64,000 nt of DNA from Affinundibacterium nitidum (GTDB lineage: Bacteria; Pseudomonadota; Gammaproteobacteria; Burkholderiales; Burkholderiaceae_D): contig NZ_JACOFZ010000001.1 in the NCBI RefSeq assembly GCF_014284155.1, positions 1,382,545 through 1,446,544 of the forward strand, written 5' to 3'. Each line of letters opens with the position of its first letter. Position 1 is the first letter of the stretch. The notes under the pieces were generated by a model. That model was not told where the DNA came from and did not search any database. It saw nothing but the letters and a program-made list of their open reading frames with translations. This document shows positions 19,031 to 29,392 of this stretch, in pieces. Made by a program: the position numbers and the translations under genes.

Positions 19031-19051
19031 TTGGTCTGAAGTTCAGACCAA
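19031..19051. promoter_or_regulatory. Perfect 21-bp palindrome, likely operator for DMT / GNAT pair
   Basis: TTGGTCTGAA and TTCAGACCAA are perfect inverted arms around one central G, lying between the divergent transporter (start 18947) and GNAT (start 19115). The TGGTCTGA/TCAGACCA half-sites resemble operators of GntR/FadR-type repressors. No matching regulator gene is adjacent, so the binding protein is unknown. Confidence 0.6.
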
Positions 19052-19114
19052 ATCTTGTGATCGGCACTGAAAAAATCTATGCTCAGGTTTCCGCTCATTC
19101 AATCTTAACTTCTT

Positions 19115-19633
19115 ATGACATCAGCACCCGCATTTCAGATTCGTCACGCTCAGTTAGAAGATGCGCCGGGCATTCGACAACTCTATCAAGCAGTCGCGCG
19201 CATTGAAGGCGGAATCGCCCGTGTAGAAAATGAAATTAATGAAGAATATGTTCAACATAACCTCAGCTCGGGCTTGAGCAAGGGTGTCTGCCTGGTTGCT
19301 GTGCAAGGCCAGGACATCATCGCTGAAGTGCACGCTTACCCACCTTTTCCACGAGTATTCGCCCATGTGTTATCGGACCTCACCATCGCGGTGCACCCAG
19401 ATTTTCAAGGGGTCGGTGTTGGTCGTGCGATCTTCACCCAACTTTTGACAACCGTACGTGAGCAACAGCCGCATATCTTCCGTGTCGAGCTCATCGCCCG
19501 CGAGTCAAACCAGAAAGCAATTCGCTTCTATCAGAGTCTCGGGTTTGAAATTGAAGGCGCAATGAAAGGAAGAATTCGACGCCCCGACGGCAATTTCGAG
19601 GCAGATATTCCTATGGCATGGCTACGCACATAA
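19115..19633 (+). CDS. GNAT family N-acetyltransferase
   Basis: A 172-residue protein with the acetyl-CoA-binding motif A, VHPDFQGVGVGRAIFTQLL, and motif B around NQKAIRFYQSLGFEIEG. It is most like amino-acid or ribosomal-protein-type acetyltransferases, but the acceptor cannot be told. It is divergent from the DMT exporter across a shared palindrome, so acetylation and export may act on one compound. Confidence 0.87.
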   Translation: MTSAPAFQIRHAQLEDAPGIRQLYQAVARIEGGIARVENEINEEYVQHNLSSGLSKGVCLVAVQGQDIIAEVHAYPPFPRVFAHVLSDLTIAVHPDFQGVGVGRAIFTQLLTTVREQQPHIFRVELIARESNQKAIRFYQSLGFEIEGAMKGRIRRPDGNFEADIPMAWLRT

Positions 19634-19684
19634 ACACATTCACAGCACTTCCAAGAATGGCGCAGAAGGCATAAAAATCGAACC

Positions 19685-20518
19685 TTATTTCTTAACTGGT
19701 GCGGGCGCAAACAAAGTGCGAAACGCTCTCAAGGCGGCAGGATGATAAATTGTTGCATGCGTCTCGGAGGGATATTTTTCATATGTCCACTTTAAGCCTT
19801 CAGGTTTGGCTTGTTCGAGCACATCGGCGAAATGCTGAATTACCTTCTCCATGCCTTTTTGGCCGCTGCTCGCGAAATATAAATTCTTTACGAGCTTAGG
19901 ATTGGCTTTCAATTTAGCGGCAAAGTCCGCCGTCAGTTTCTCATCATTCCACCACAAACTAGGGTCAAGTGCGATATAGGTTTGAAATGCATCGGGCGAT
20001 TGAACTAGCGTTTCTAAGGTGAACAAACCCGCCAGAGATTCACCAATTAATACGCGTTCCGGGGTAGTACGATAGCGTTGTTCAATTTGGGGGAGCATTT
20101 CATTGACGAGGAATTGCCGAAATTGTGCTGCCCCCCCTGCGTTTGGCAAATCACGCTTGTCGAGCGCATTATCACTTGGGCTTGTCAGATCACGACGACG
20201 AACGGTGTTTTCAATGCCGACCAAAATAAAGGGACGCATGGTTCCGTTAGCAATCGAAATCTGTATCAAACCCGAGATATGCAAGAAATCCTCTGCCATC
20301 CCACCGTCTAACATCACCATGAGCGGAAAAGAGGACGACTTATCAATGGTATAGACTTCGGGAAGATACACATTAATTCGCCGCGTCTCCCCCAGATTTT
20401 TTGACGCCAGCTCTATGCTCTCTCCCATCACCAACGGTTTCACCAGCAATTGTGCTCGCGCCTCTCCCAAGAAGCAGAGCACCATGCAGAGTGGCAGAAA
20501 AAAACGTATTAAGACCAT
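19685..20518 (-). CDS. Secreted esterase, Fes/IroE-like alpha/beta-hydrolase
   Basis: A 277-residue protein with a cleavable signal peptide ending near GEARAQ (about residue 22). The putative esterase (PF00756) fold shows the nucleophile elbow GESLAG and a late catalytic His in SETHATIYHPA. Relatives include IroE, which opens siderophore lactones, and other carboxylesterases. No siderophore genes are nearby, so the substrate is unknown. It ends 32 bases before the next gene on its strand, so it may be transcribed with the HerA-like gene. Confidence 0.84.
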   Translation of the reverse strand: MVLIRFFLPLCMVLCFLGEARAQLLVKPLVMGESIELASKNLGETRRINVYLPEVYTIDKSSSFPLMVMLDGGMAEDFLHISGLIQISIANGTMRPFILVGIENTVRRRDLTSPSDNALDKRDLPNAGGAAQFRQFLVNEMLPQIEQRYRTTPERVLIGESLAGLFTLETLVQSPDAFQTYIALDPSLWWNDEKLTADFAAKLKANPKLVKNLYFASSGQKGMEKVIQHFADVLEQAKPEGLKWTYEKYPSETHATIYHPAALRAFRTLFAPAPVKK

Positions 20519-20550
20519 ATTAATTTCATCCTAAATGGGAGCCAAACGAC

Positions 20551-22179
20551 CTAGCGTTTTTTCATAATGGAGCCCAACACACCGCGAATTATTTCACGAC
20601 CAACTTGAGAACCAATTGTACGAACCGCTGATTTGACTAGCGTCTCTGCGACATTATCTCGACGGCGAATACCCGATCCACCAAATAAATTGCCAAACAT
20701 GCCGCCCAGAGCATCGCCGATACCGCCACCAGATTGTGCAGGTTGTTGTTGCTGATTTTGCTGCGGATTTTGTGTCTGATTTTGCGAAGCAGGTTGACGC
20801 GAATTTGCGCTTGGCTGAGAGCTATTTCCCCAAGCTTGACCATCGTCAGCTGGCACAGGATGTGAACTCGCTGACGATGCAACGCGCCCTTTGAGTTTTT
20901 CGTAGGCCGATTCACGATCAACGGCTTTTTCGTAGACACCTGCCACGATCGAGGCCTTCATGATCTCAGCACGTTCTTGAGCATCAATGGCACCAATCTG
21001 CGAAGTCGGCGGCACGATGAACGCCCGCTGCACGATGTTGGGACGACCTTTTTCGTCAAGGAAGGAAATCAAAGCTTCGCCAACACCCAATTCACCGATC
21101 ACTGCAGCGGTGTCTAACTCAGGATTAGGGCGGAAAGTTTCTGCCGCTGCTTGCACCGCTTTTTGGTCACGCGGCGTATAAGCACGCAGCGCATGTTGCA
21201 CGCGATTGCCGAGTTGTCCCAAAACCGTATCTGGAATATCCAATGGGTTTTGTGTCACGAAATACACGCCCACACCTTTGGAGCGAATCAAGCGTACAAC
21301 CTGCTCAATTTTTTGCAACAAAACCTTCGGCGCCTCATCAAACAGCAAGTGGGCTTCGTCAAAGAAGAACACCATCTTTGGTTGTTCAACGTCGCCCACT
21401 TCAGGTAGGTTTTCATACAACTCAGATAGCATCCACAACAAAAAGGTCGAATACAAGCGTGGCGATTGCAATAAATGGTCGGCTGCCAAAATATTGACGA
21501 AACCACGGCCATCGGTATCGGTTTGCATCATGTCATCGAGGTTAAGCATAGGTTCGCCAAAGAATTCATCAGCGCCCTGCTCTGCAACGGCAAGCAACGC
21601 ACGCTGAATCGCGCCAATGCTGGCTGCAGAAATATTGCCGTACTCGGTTTGAAACTCAGAAGCGTTGTCGCCCAAATGTTGCAACATGGCACGTAAATCT
21701 TTGATATCGAGCAGCAACAGTCCATTATCGTCAGCGATCTTAAATGCCAATTGCAAGACGCCTTCTTGGGTTTCATTCAAGTTCAACATGCGGCCCAATA
21801 ACACGGGGCCCAAATCGGAAATGGTGGCACGTACTGGATGCCCCTGCTTGCCGAACACGTCCCAGAAAGTGACCGGGCAGGCACGCCACTTCACTTGATC
21901 AATGCCGAGCTGCTCACAACGTTGTTGTAATTTGCTCGTCATTTGCCCCGCTTTTGCCATACCTGAAAGATCACCTTTAACGTCAGCCATGAACACGGGC
22001 ACGCCAATATCGGAGAAAGATTGGGCCAAGACTTGTAAAGTCACCGACTTACCAGTGCCCGTCGCTCCCGTAATGCAGCCGTGTCGATTTGCCCAATCGG
22101 ACAAAAGGTGCCAATCCAAAATTTGTTGGTTGCCTTGTTTATTGTTGAGGCTCTTTGCAACTAATAGCGGTTTTGACAT
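20551..22179 (-). CDS. HerA-like ATPase (DUF853 / helicase HerA-like domain)
   Basis: A 542-residue P-loop ATPase with Walker [13 protein letters not shown], Walker B with acidic catalytic residue [11 protein letters not shown], and a later FVTQNP sensor. A low-complexity Gln/Asn/Pro linker (about 430-480) precedes a Gly-rich C-terminal tail with [10 protein letters not shown]. The family is widespread and conserved in Proteobacteria; a DNA-translocating or repair role is inferred from HerA. ATG 22179 is chosen because it begins [20 protein letters not shown]; the upstream 20 codons to 22239 look non-coding. Confidence 0.85.
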   Translation of the reverse strand: MSKPLLVAKSLNNKQGNQQILDWHLLSDWANRHGCITGATGTGKSVTLQVLAQSFSDIGVPVFMADVKGDLSGMAKAGQMTSKLQQRCEQLGIDQVKWRACPVTFWDVFGKQGHPVRATISDLGPVLLGRMLNLNETQEGVLQLAFKIADDNGLLLLDIKDLRAMLQHLGDNASEFQTEYGNISAASIGAIQRALLAVAEQGADEFFGEPMLNLDDMMQTDTDGRGFVNILAADHLLQSPRLYSTFLLWMLSELYENLPEVGDVEQPKMVFFFDEAHLLFDEAPKVLLQKIEQVVRLIRSKGVGVYFVTQNPLDIPDTVLGQLGNRVQHALRAYTPRDQKAVQAAAETFRPNPELDTAAVIGELGVGEALISFLDEKGRPNIVQRAFIVPPTSQIGAIDAQERAEIMKASIVAGVYEKAVDRESAYEKLKGRVASSASSHPVPADDGQAWGNSSQPSANSRQPASQNQTQNPQQNQQQQPAQSGGGIGDALGGMFGNLFGGSGIRRRDNVAETLVKSAVRTIGSQVGREIIRGVLGSIMKKR

Positions 22180-22339
22180 CGTGCGCACCCAAAAAGAAAG
22201 AAGAATTAGTCGAAGATTCATCGTCATAGACGCAAACAAAGTTCACAAAACCAACGTTATTCAGCGTCATTTGCTGACCTTAAGCACCTTTTCCACTTGA
22301 TTCAGGGAGAAGTTGGGGCGGTTTTGGACTGTTGCTCTA

Positions 22340-22348
22340 TGGTAGAAT
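22340..22348 (+). promoter_or_regulatory. Possible extended -10 promoter of yebC
   Basis: TGGTAGAAT fits the extended -10 pattern TGnTAnnnT about 110 bases before the yebC ATG. No good -35 is visible at the right spacing, as is usual for extended -10 promoters. Confidence 0.4.
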
Positions 22349-22459
22349 AGCGGTCTTCATTATAAAACTAATCCTTTGCAAAGTTTCCATCGCGACATGA
22401 AATAGTGGTCAGCGGCAGCAGAAAAATCCGCAAGGATGCCTATTTGAGAGAGAAAGATC

Positions 22460-23185
22460 ATGGCAGGACATAGTAAATGGGCCAATATCAAACACAAAAA
22501 AGCAGCCACTGATGCAAAACGCGGCAAAATCTGGACACGCTTGATCAAAGAGATCACGGTCGCAGCGCGCATGGGCGGTGAAGACATTGCCTCCAATCCA
22601 CGTTTGCGCTTAGCCGTGGATAAAGCGGCTGACGCGAATATGCCAAAAGAAAACGTCACCCGCGCTATTCAACGTGGTGCTGGCACATTAGAAGGCGCGA
22701 ACTATGAAGAAGTTCGCTATGAAGGTTATGGTATCGGTGGCGCCGCCATTATTGTTGACTGTATGACAGACAACCGCGTGCGCACTGTGGCGGAAGTTCG
22801 CCATGCTTTCAATAAGCACGGCGGGAATATGGGAACAGAAGGTTCCGTGGCATTTTTGTTCACCCACTGTGGTCAAATGTTTTTCGCACCGGGCACCAAT
22901 GAAGATGCGTTGATGGAAGTAGCGTTGGAAGCGGGTGCAGATGACGTCATCACAGACGATGAAGGCGGCATTGAAGTGACTTGCCCACCGCATGATTTGT
23001 CAGCGATTAAAGATGCGTTAGAAAAAGCGGGCTTCAAACCAGAAGTTGCGGAAGTGGTGATGAAACCACAAACTGAAACCGAGTTCACTGGTGAAGACGC
23101 GATCAAGATGCAAAAGATTATTGATGCATTAGAAAATTTGGATGATGTGCAAGAGGTTTTCACTAACGCCATCATTTTAGAATGA
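22460..23185 (+). CDS. yebC: YebC/PmpR family protein
   Basis: A 241-residue protein starting [22 protein letters not shown], the near-invariant start of the family, and matching it to the end. Members were first described as DNA-binding regulators and more recently shown to help ribosomes through polyproline stretches; which applies here cannot be read from the sequence. GAGAGAAAG lies just upstream of the ATG. It precedes purD by 184 bases holding a palindromic element. Confidence 0.96.
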   Translation: MAGHSKWANIKHKKAATDAKRGKIWTRLIKEITVAARMGGEDIASNPRLRLAVDKAADANMPKENVTRAIQRGAGTLEGANYEEVRYEGYGIGGAAIIVDCMTDNRVRTVAEVRHAFNKHGGNMGTEGSVAFLFTHCGQMFFAPGTNEDALMEVALEAGADDVITDDEGGIEVTCPPHDLSAIKDALEKAGFKPEVAEVVMKPQTETEFTGEDAIKMQKIIDALENLDDVQEVFTNAIILE

Positions 23186-23216
23186 GCATAAATCCAATTC
23201 TACGGCGCATCGCTTC

Positions 23217-23260
23217 GCCGCGCGTCCTCGCAATACTCTAGTATTGCTGCGGGGCGCGGC
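23217..23260. repeat. GC-rich palindromic element between yebC and purD
   Basis: Nested arms GCCGCG (23217-23222) / CGCGGC (23255-23260) enclose the perfect stem GCAATAC / GTATTGC (23230-23236 and 23241-23247) with a TCTA loop. There is no T-run, so it is less likely a classical terminator than a REP-like dispersed palindrome, though it could stabilise the yebC transcript end. Confidence 0.55.
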
Positions 23261-23369
23261 TCTCGCTGCATTCGTATAATCGAATTTCTGCATCATTCTA
23301 GATTTCGTGGTGCGATAAGATTCAAATTTGTAGCAAATATCAGTTCAACTCATATATTCAGAGTAAAAA

Positions 23370-24644
23370 ATGAAAATTCTCGTGGTCGGCTCCGGTGGTC
23401 GTGAACATGCATTGGCATGGAAATTAGCGCAATCAGAACGTGTACAAATGGTGTTTGTAGCACCAGGTAATGGCGGCACGGAATTGGATAAGAATCTGAA
23501 GAATATCAATATTACCGATCCGCATGCCCTGGCTGATTTCGCGGCACAGGAAAGCATCGGTATTACCGTGGTCGGCCCTGAAGTGCCTTTGGCGGCCGGT
23601 ATTGTGAATATTTTCCGTGATCGTGGCTTGAAGATCTTTGGACCAACGAAAGAAGCGGCGCAACTCGAAAGCTCAAAAGATTTCGCTAAAGCTTTCATGC
23701 ATCGCCACCATATTCCGACAGCGGAATATCAAACTTTTTCTGATCTCCAAGCCGCGCACGATTACCTCAATCAAAAAGGCGCGCCTATCGTGATTAAGGC
23801 CGATGGTCTGGCTGCTGGAAAAGGCGTGGTGGTCGCGATGACGGCAGAGGAAGCCCATGCTGCGGTTGACATGATGTTGTCTGACAATAAGCTTGGCGAT
23901 GCTGGTGCGCGCGTAGTTATCGAAGAGTTTTTGGCAGGTGAAGAAGCGAGTTTCATCGTCATGGTCGATGGTAAAAATGTCTTGCCTCTCGCAACAAGCC
24001 AAGATCACAAACGTTTGCTCGACAATGATCAAGGCCCCAATACGGGTGGTATGGGTGCTTACTCCCCAGCACCTATCGTGACACCACAATTGCATGCGCG
24101 TGTGATGCGCGAAATCATTCAACCTACGGTACAAGGCATGGCGAAAGATGGTATCGTCTTCACTGGTTTCTTGTATGCTGGTTTGATGATTGACGACCAA
24201 GGCAATCCAAAGACACTGGAATTTAATTGCCGTATGGGCGACCCAGAAACGCAACCGATTATGTCGCGTTTGAAAACAGATTTAGTCACGGTGATGGAAC
24301 ATGCCGTCAATGGCACGCTTGACACTATCGAACTCGAATGGGATAGACGCACAGCAATGGGCGTTGTGATGGCAGCGGCTGGTTATCCAGATGCTCCAGA
24401 AAAAGGGGCTGAAATTAGTGGCATCCCTGCGGAAAGTGCTGATTGCATTACCTTCCATGCGGGTACCGCTTTAAATGGTGGCAAATTGAACGTCACCGGT
24501 GGTCGCGTATTGTGCGTCGTTGGCTTGGGCGATTCCGTCAAAACAGCGCAGAAACACGCTTATGACGTCGTTGAAAAAATCCAATTCAAAGGCGCGCAAT
24601 ACCGCAAAGATATCGGCTGGCGCGCACTGAACAGAAAACACTAG
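23370..24644 (+). CDS. purD: Phosphoribosylamine-glycine ligase
   Basis: A 424-residue ATP-grasp enzyme that makes glycinamide ribonucleotide in purine synthesis. It starts with [19 protein letters not shown] and has [42 protein letters not shown] and the metal-binding [12 protein letters not shown]. Length and motifs are complete. It is followed by hemF after 47 bases. Confidence 0.97.
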   Translation: MKILVVGSGGREHALAWKLAQSERVQMVFVAPGNGGTELDKNLKNINITDPHALADFAAQESIGITVVGPEVPLAAGIVNIFRDRGLKIFGPTKEAAQLESSKDFAKAFMHRHHIPTAEYQTFSDLQAAHDYLNQKGAPIVIKADGLAAGKGVVVAMTAEEAHAAVDMMLSDNKLGDAGARVVIEEFLAGEEASFIVMVDGKNVLPLATSQDHKRLLDNDQGPNTGGMGAYSPAPIVTPQLHARVMREIIQPTVQGMAKDGIVFTGFLYAGLMIDDQGNPKTLEFNCRMGDPETQPIMSRLKTDLVTVMEHAVNGTLDTIELEWDRRTAMGVVMAAAGYPDAPEKGAEISGIPAESADCITFHAGTALNGGKLNVTGGRVLCVVGLGDSVKTAQKHAYDVVEKIQFKGAQYRKDIGWRALNRKH

Positions 24645-24691
24645 TTTTACCGAACTCCTCAAACGCCAATTTATTTTTAGTATTCACATCT

Positions 24692-25591
24692 ATGACTGAC
24701 GCCGCATCTGTAAAAGACTATCTGCTAGGCCTACAAGCTTCTATCGTTGCGGCGATGGAAGAAGTGGATGGCTGCAGCTTTATTACCGATAGCTGGGATC
24801 GTCCCGAAGGTGGTGGTGGTATCTCGCGTGTGATCGAAGAAGGCAATGTATTCGAACGTGGTGGTGTGAATTTCTCGCACGTGATGGGTAATAATTTACC
24901 GCCTTCCGCTGCAGCAAGTCGCCCAGAATTGGCCGGCCGTCGTTGGGAAGCCATGGGTGTTTCGTTGGTACTGCATCCACGTAATCCGTATGCGCCAACA
25001 GTACACATGAACGTCCGTTTCTTCACAACGTATGCGGAAGGCCAAGAGCCAGTATGGTGGTTTGGCGGCGGCATGGATTTAACGCCATATTATGGTTTCG
25101 AAGAAGACGCCAAACACTTCCACCAAACCTGCAAAGATGCGCTGGTAGGCTTTGGTACAGACTTGCATCCGCGTTTCAAAAAATGGTGTGATGAGTATTT
25201 CTATTTAAAGCATCGCAAAGAAGCGCGCGGTGTTGGAGGCATTTTCTTCGACGATTTCAACGAGCAACCATTTGATCAAAGTTTTTCCATGACGAAAAGC
25301 GTCGGCGATGCCTTCGTCAAAGCTTATCGCCCTATCTTAGAGCGTCGTAAAGACCATGCGTATAGCGAACGTGAACGTGATTTCCAAGCCTATCGTCGCG
25401 GTCGTTATGTCGAGTTTAATTTGGTATTTGATCGTGGCACGCACTTCGGTTTGCAGTCTGGTGGCCGTACCGAATCAATCTTGATGTCGATGCCCCCTAT
25501 CGTCAAATGGCGCTATAACTGGACGCCAGAAGCGGATAGCGCCGAAGCGCGTTTATGGACAGACTTTTTAGTACACAAGGAATGGGTATAG
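24692..25591 (+). CDS. hemF: Oxygen-dependent coproporphyrinogen-III oxidase
   Basis: A 299-residue enzyme that oxidatively decarboxylates coproporphyrinogen III to protoporphyrinogen IX in haem synthesis. It has [26 protein letters not shown] and the C-terminal [17 protein letters not shown] block. Its stop lies just inside the start region of nadD, so the pair is translationally linked. The oxygen-dependent form suggests aerobic growth. Confidence 0.97.
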   Translation: MTDAASVKDYLLGLQASIVAAMEEVDGCSFITDSWDRPEGGGGISRVIEEGNVFERGGVNFSHVMGNNLPPSAAASRPELAGRRWEAMGVSLVLHPRNPYAPTVHMNVRFFTTYAEGQEPVWWFGGGMDLTPYYGFEEDAKHFHQTCKDALVGFGTDLHPRFKKWCDEYFYLKHRKEARGVGGIFFDDFNEQPFDQSFSMTKSVGDAFVKAYRPILERRKDHAYSERERDFQAYRRGRYVEFNLVFDRGTHFGLQSGGRTESILMSMPPIVKWRYNWTPEADSAEARLWTDFLVHKEWV

Positions 25592-26280
25592 AAACCGCCA
25601 AGCCACAAAAAGTACAACACGCTGTACTGGTGTTTGGCGGTAGTTTTGATCCTGTGCATCAAGGCCATATGGCCATGGTGCAGCACATGGTAGAACGCTT
25701 GCAGATAGACGAAGTACGTTTAATCCCCGCGGGCCAACCATGGCAAAAAGCGCGCTTGAAAGCCAGCGCAGAACAAAGAACAAGGATGTTGCAGTTAGCT
25801 TTTGAAGACACATTAACTGTGCCTTTCTGCATCGACCAACAAGAAATCGAACGTGCCGCTGCACAAGTGCCAAGCTACACAATCGAGACCTTGAAAAATT
25901 TGCGATCTCAATTGGGTAATGCGGTCGCTCTCAATTTGCTCATTGGTGCTGACCAATTTCACAATTTCGCAACGTGGAAAGACTGGCAGCAGATTTTTAA
26001 CTTAGCAAACATCGTGGTGGCGGCAAGACCAGGCTACAACTTGCAACCCGACGAATTACCCAGCGAATTTGCCGCGCTTTGGCAGCAAGCAAATGGCACT
26101 ATTGAAGACCTCAAGCAATGCTCTTTTGGCAAAACCTGGCTAGAAACTGATCTGGCTTGGGATATTTCTGCAACACGAATTCGCGACGAATTGCAGCAAC
26201 AAGGGCAAACCAGGGAAACCACCTCGCTTATTCCACGCAAGGTGTTAGACTACCTTCAAAGCGAGCGGATTTACAATTAG
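25582..26280 (+). CDS. nadD: Nicotinate-nucleotide adenylyltransferase
   Basis: A 232-residue nucleotidyltransferase of NAD synthesis. The family motif [13 protein letters not shown] (GxFxPxHxGH) is near the N-terminus and the ISATRIRDE block (SxTxxR) near the C-terminus. ATG 25582 overlaps the hemF stop by 10 bases; an in-frame ATG at 25555 would add nine residues that lie inside hemF. The start is followed by about ten residues of non-family lead-in before the conserved strand. Confidence 0.95.
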   Translation: MGIETAKPQKVQHAVLVFGGSFDPVHQGHMAMVQHMVERLQIDEVRLIPAGQPWQKARLKASAEQRTRMLQLAFEDTLTVPFCIDQQEIERAAAQVPSYTIETLKNLRSQLGNAVALNLLIGADQFHNFATWKDWQQIFNLANIVVAARPGYNLQPDELPSEFAALWQQANGTIEDLKQCSFGKTWLETDLAWDISATRIRDELQQQGQTRETTSLIPRKVLDYLQSERIYN

Positions 26281-26382
26281 CGTCAACCTCATAGCAACCA
26301 GAAAACGAATTAACGTAAGATAGTCTTCAAACTCACGATGAAGCTAGCACCAAGAATTCAAAATTTAGATAGATAGGGCATT

Positions 26383-27069
26383 ATGGATATCAAAAAACTG
26401 CAAACTTTAGTCTTCGACGCATTGGAAGACGTGAAAGGTCAAGACATTCAAGTCTTTGACACGACCGAAATCACTAGCTTGTTTGACCGCGTTTGCGTGG
26501 TCTCTGGTACCTCCAATCGTCAAACCAAAGCGCTGGCCGCTTCGGTGCGCGATAAGGTCAAAGAAAACGGCGGCGAGATCGTCGGCATGGAAGGTGAAGG
26601 CACCGGTGAATGGGTACTGGTCGACTTGGGCGACATGGTCGTTCACATCATGCAACCAGCGATTCGCGCTTACTACCGTTTGGAAGAACTATGGGGCGGC
26701 AAAGAAGTCAAAATGGGCGCGGCTAAACGCACTTCCAAAATGACAGCAGGCCCGATGGATGAAGAAAAACCAAAACGCTCCCGCTCCAAAGCAGCACCAG
26801 TCGAAGTCACGCCAGATATGATGGCGATTCAAACGACCTTGGAAGACGAGAAAAAACCAGCACGCAAACCACGCGTCAGCAAAGTCGCGGCAGAATTAGC
26901 TGGCGAAAAACCAGCCCGTAAAACTGCAGCTAAGCCACGTGCGACAGCAGCAACACCGAAGATCCCTTCCGGTGGTCGCGTCAAAGTAGCGGCAACCAAG
27001 ACAGCAACGGCTTCTGCCAAAGAAGCTGCAGTGAAGAAGGCGACTACACGTCGCAAGACAGCGGAATAG
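26383..27069 (+). CDS. rsfS: Ribosomal silencing factor RsfS with a long basic tail
   Basis: Residues 1 to about 112 are the RsfS/Iojap domain (DTTEITSLFDRVCVVSGTSNRQ, then VHIMQPAIRAYYRLEELWG), which binds ribosomal protein uL14 and blocks subunit joining when nutrients are short. Standard RsfS ends here. This protein continues for about 115 residues rich in Lys, Ala, Pro, Arg and Thr (KPARKPRVSK, KPARKTAAK and related), like histone-H1-type tails. The tail is in frame with no sign of a frameshift. It may bind rRNA or DNA; that is inference. A terminator follows. Confidence 0.93.
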   Translation: MDIKKLQTLVFDALEDVKGQDIQVFDTTEITSLFDRVCVVSGTSNRQTKALAASVRDKVKENGGEIVGMEGEGTGEWVLVDLGDMVVHIMQPAIRAYYRLEELWGGKEVKMGAAKRTSKMTAGPMDEEKPKRSRSKAAPVEVTPDMMAIQTTLEDEKKPARKPRVSKVAAELAGEKPARKTAAKPRATAATPKIPSGGRVKVAATKTATASAKEAAVKKATTRRKTAE

Positions 27070-27095
27070 GCTGGTCGGTTGTGGATTTGTGAAAG

Positions 27096-27121
27096 AGGAA
27101 GCCTGTTGGCTTCCTTTTTTT
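27096..27121 (+). terminator. Rho-independent terminator of rsfS
   Basis: The perfect stem GGAAGCC / GGCTTCC (27097-27103 and 27108-27114) with a TGTT loop is followed by seven Ts, 28 bases after the rsfS stop. It separates rsfS from rlmH, which in many relatives are closer. Confidence 0.88.
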
Positions 27122-27404
27122 ATGGGTGTTTGATTTGATAAGAGTTTCGACTTGATTCGCGCCCAAGGTTCACTAGCATTCGCTGGCCGGGTGTGGCCCG
27201 GCGGCCACTCACTTTCTTTGCTTCGCCAAAGAAAGTAAGCAAAGAAAGGAAGTGGCTGTCGGCCCCCCCCCGACCTACAGACAGACGTGCCACTCCCAGC
27301 CAACAAAATATGAGATTCCCACCTAGACAAGAAATAACAAACACTGCAAGCACAAACCACCACAAAGTATAATCACACCCAACACAGTAACCTCCCCCAC
27401 CATC
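27122..27404. other. Intergenic region rsfS-rlmH holding repeat copy A
   Basis: This 283-base gap carries one full copy of the dispersed palindromic repeat (27179 to about 27290), including a run of nine Cs at 27263-27271. The remaining sequence before rlmH is AT-rich and should hold the rlmH promoter, but no clear -35/-10 pair was placed. No gene is seen. Confidence 0.6.
27179..27249 (+). repeat. Dispersed palindromic repeat, copy A
   Basis: These 71 bases match copy C (60092-60162, inverted) with one difference. The core contains CTTTCTTTGCTTCGCCAAAG followed by a second inverted CTTTGC-type unit. The next about 40 bases (GAAGTGGCTGTCGG, nine Cs, then GACCTAC) match, inverted, the start of copy B at 59597. 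Copy A therefore has both end types seen separately in copies B and C. Confidence 0.85.
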
Positions 27405-27875
27405 ATGCAACTCATCATCGCCGCCGTTGGCCACAAAATGCCGTCTTGGATTGAAACTGGTTTTCAGGAATATGCCAAGCGCATGCCGCCTGAGATTCGG
27501 ATTCATTTGAAGGAAATCAAGCCGATTGAACGTTCGGGAAGTAAAACCGCTGAAACCGTGATGGCGCTCGAGAAAGAAAAGATTGAAGCAGTAATTCCTA
27601 AGAATGCTCGGATTATCGCTTTAGACGAACGTGGCAAAGACCTAACATCGGTCGGTTTAGCAAAGCAGCTAACCGATTGGCAACAAGATGGGCGGGATGT
27701 CGTGTTTGTGATTGGTGGTGCCGACGGATTAGATGCAGAATTCAAGGCAAAAGCCGATGGCTTGATCCGTATTTCGAGTTTAACTTTGCCACATGGCATG
27801 GTGCGTGTATTATTAGCAGAACAACTTTATCGCGCTTGGTCAATTACCCAGAATCATCCTTACCACCGGGTCTAA
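27405..27875 (+). CDS. rlmH: 23S rRNA (pseudouridine-1915 N3)-methyltransferase
   Basis: A 156-residue SPOUT-class methyltransferase that modifies pseudouridine 1915 in helix 69 of 23S rRNA. It shows the knot motifs FVIGGADGL and [20 protein letters not shown] and the conserved end NHPYHRV. The gene is complete, but its last 92 bases (27784-27875) occur again at 29393-29484, beyond the next gene, so its present 3' end appears to have been brought in by recombination. ATG 27405 gives the normal family length. Confidence 0.96.
   Translation: MQLIIAAVGHKMPSWIETGFQEYAKRMPPEIRIHLKEIKPIERSGSKTAETVMALEKEKIEAVIPKNARIIALDERGKDLTSVGLAKQLTDWQQDGRDVVFVIGGADGLDAEFKAKADGLIRISSLTLPHGMVRVLLAEQLYRAWSITQNHPYHRV
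27784..27875 (+). repeat. Direct repeat 1: rlmH 3' end (functional copy)
   Basis: This 92-bp segment matches 29393-29484 at 79 positions by hand count. The first 33 bases are identical and all 13 differences fall after them. In codons, 12 differ; 11 are synonymous and one changes Ala to Gly. Homology begins abruptly at CTTTGCC and ends at the TAA stop in both copies. Confidence 0.9.
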
Positions 27876-27943
27876 TTGTAGCCTTCTTATAGCCCTCGCC
27901 ACGCTCGATTTCTTTTCTGTGTCTTCGAACGTGGGGTGATGCC

Positions 27944-29374
27944 ATGCAGCTGTTCCGTTCTGTCTTTTTATCCGCTTGTCTCGGACTCGCCTTATTGTCT
28001 TTTTCCACGTCACCTGCCCGCGCGCAAGAAGCGCAGGTCGACGAAAAGCATGATCTCAGCATGCGCGCCATGATACGCCTCGTGCATGAGAAGCCCGCGC
28101 AATTTAACAAACTTTGGGCAGAACGACGTCGTCTCCAAGAACGTACTCTCTCTCCCAAGCTTGCTCCCAATCTGCGTGATGACGAACGCAAAGCAGGGTT
28201 GCAGAATGTGCAATGGCAATGGGCTGCAGGCTTAATCAACTACCCTTACTTTCATCAACGCGAGACTGGCGGAGTGGTTGCCGCCAATTGGAAGCCCAAG
28301 CGGGATGCGATTAAGTCCATCCAGTTCAATGATGAAGCAGATATAGAACAAAGCAATTTCCAGCTCTTAATTCAAGCATGGCTGCACGACGAAGCGGGCA
28401 GATTAGTCAAACAAGATCCAGAACTGCAGCGTGGCGACAACCGCTGGTTGCGCGCCAACTTTAGTGCACTCGACAAGGCCATTACCAGCAACAAAGCGAA
28501 GGCCCATTTCAAGAGCAGGTTGTTGGCAGAACATATCGATGACAATGGCCCTAAGAATGTCTTGCCGCAGATTTTGAGTGCAGAGAAAAATGGAGTGTCA
28601 TCGGAACAGATCGCGAAGTTCCGCGCCGCCTACGAACAAGAGACGCAAGCGCCAAAAGACCACGTCGCCTACACATACCAAACTGTTGATGGCGTAGATC
28701 TGCAGTTGCACGTCTTCCCCGCCAAAGCTGACACCAAAGATGCCCCAGTGTTCATTTGGTTTCATGGAGGCTCATGGAGTACGGGGCATTGGAGTTATTG
28801 TCCTGTGGTCTGTCGCACCCTGCAAAACCGTGGATTTGTCGTGGTACAAGTGGAATACCGCACCTCACAACGTTTTGACGGCACGCCACTGAATGCCCTC
28901 GCCGATGCCGAGCACGCCATCGACTGGACGATCGCCCACAGCCAAGAGCTTGGGATCAATCCAAAAAAGCTGATGGTCGGCGGCTTCTCGAGTGGCGGGG
29001 CGCTAGCCTCGCAAATGGCCGTACTCAATCATACGAAAGTAAGCGCTGCGGCCTACATGTCTGGTGGTTTTAATCCGTCTAGAGATACGTGGTACAACAG
29101 CGTGGTGGGCCCACTGCGCGATACCAAACAACTATCCCCACTTCTGATGGTCAACCGCAGCAGTCCGCCACAAATCCTATTTCATGCCAAAGATGATGAA
29201 ATGTGCGCTTATCAAGATGCGCAAAGCCTTGCTTCCAAATTGACGGCACTTGAGATACCGAATCGTTTAGTCAGTTTCGAACAAGGTGGGCATTTCTTTG
29301 TTTTTAAAAACCCGGCAGACCGCCAACGTATTTCCAGCGAACTTTTGAGTTTTGTTGAACAGCTCAAATGGTAA
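27944..29374 (+). CDS. Secreted alpha/beta-hydrolase (esterase/lipase), cargo between rlmH repeats
   Basis: A 476-residue protein with a signal peptide ending near ARAQEA (about residue 28). Residues about 30-235 form an unassigned N-terminal region. The C-terminal hydrolase domain (about 240-476) has the oxyanion motif HGGSW, the nucleophile elbow GGFSSGG (Ser in GxSxG), an acid in HAKDDEM and the catalytic His in GGHFF, like BD-FAE or hormone-sensitive-lipase-type esterases. It is the only gene between the two copies of the rlmH 3' end. The native rlmH-maf neighbourhood does not need it, so it looks acquired. Substrate unknown. Confidence 0.85.
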   Translation: MQLFRSVFLSACLGLALLSFSTSPARAQEAQVDEKHDLSMRAMIRLVHEKPAQFNKLWAERRRLQERTLSPKLAPNLRDDERKAGLQNVQWQWAAGLINYPYFHQRETGGVVAANWKPKRDAIKSIQFNDEADIEQSNFQLLIQAWLHDEAGRLVKQDPELQRGDNRWLRANFSALDKAITSNKAKAHFKSRLLAEHIDDNGPKNVLPQILSAEKNGVSSEQIAKFRAAYEQETQAPKDHVAYTYQTVDGVDLQLHVFPAKADTKDAPVFIWFHGGSWSTGHWSYCPVVCRTLQNRGFVVVQVEYRTSQRFDGTPLNALADAEHAIDWTIAHSQELGINPKKLMVGGFSSGGALASQMAVLNHTKVSAAAYMSGGFNPSRDTWYNSVVGPLRDTKQLSPLLMVNRSSPPQILFHAKDDEMCAYQDAQSLASKLTALEIPNRLVSFEQGGHFFVFKNPADRQRISSELLSFVEQLKW

Positions 29375-29392
29375 CAGCCGTCCGTCGTTTTC

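Noticed and set aside
18948-19067. Longer N-terminus of the DMT transporter
   Set aside because: It adds 40 residues without membrane character, covers the palindromic operator, and the GTG at 18947 has a good ribosome site.
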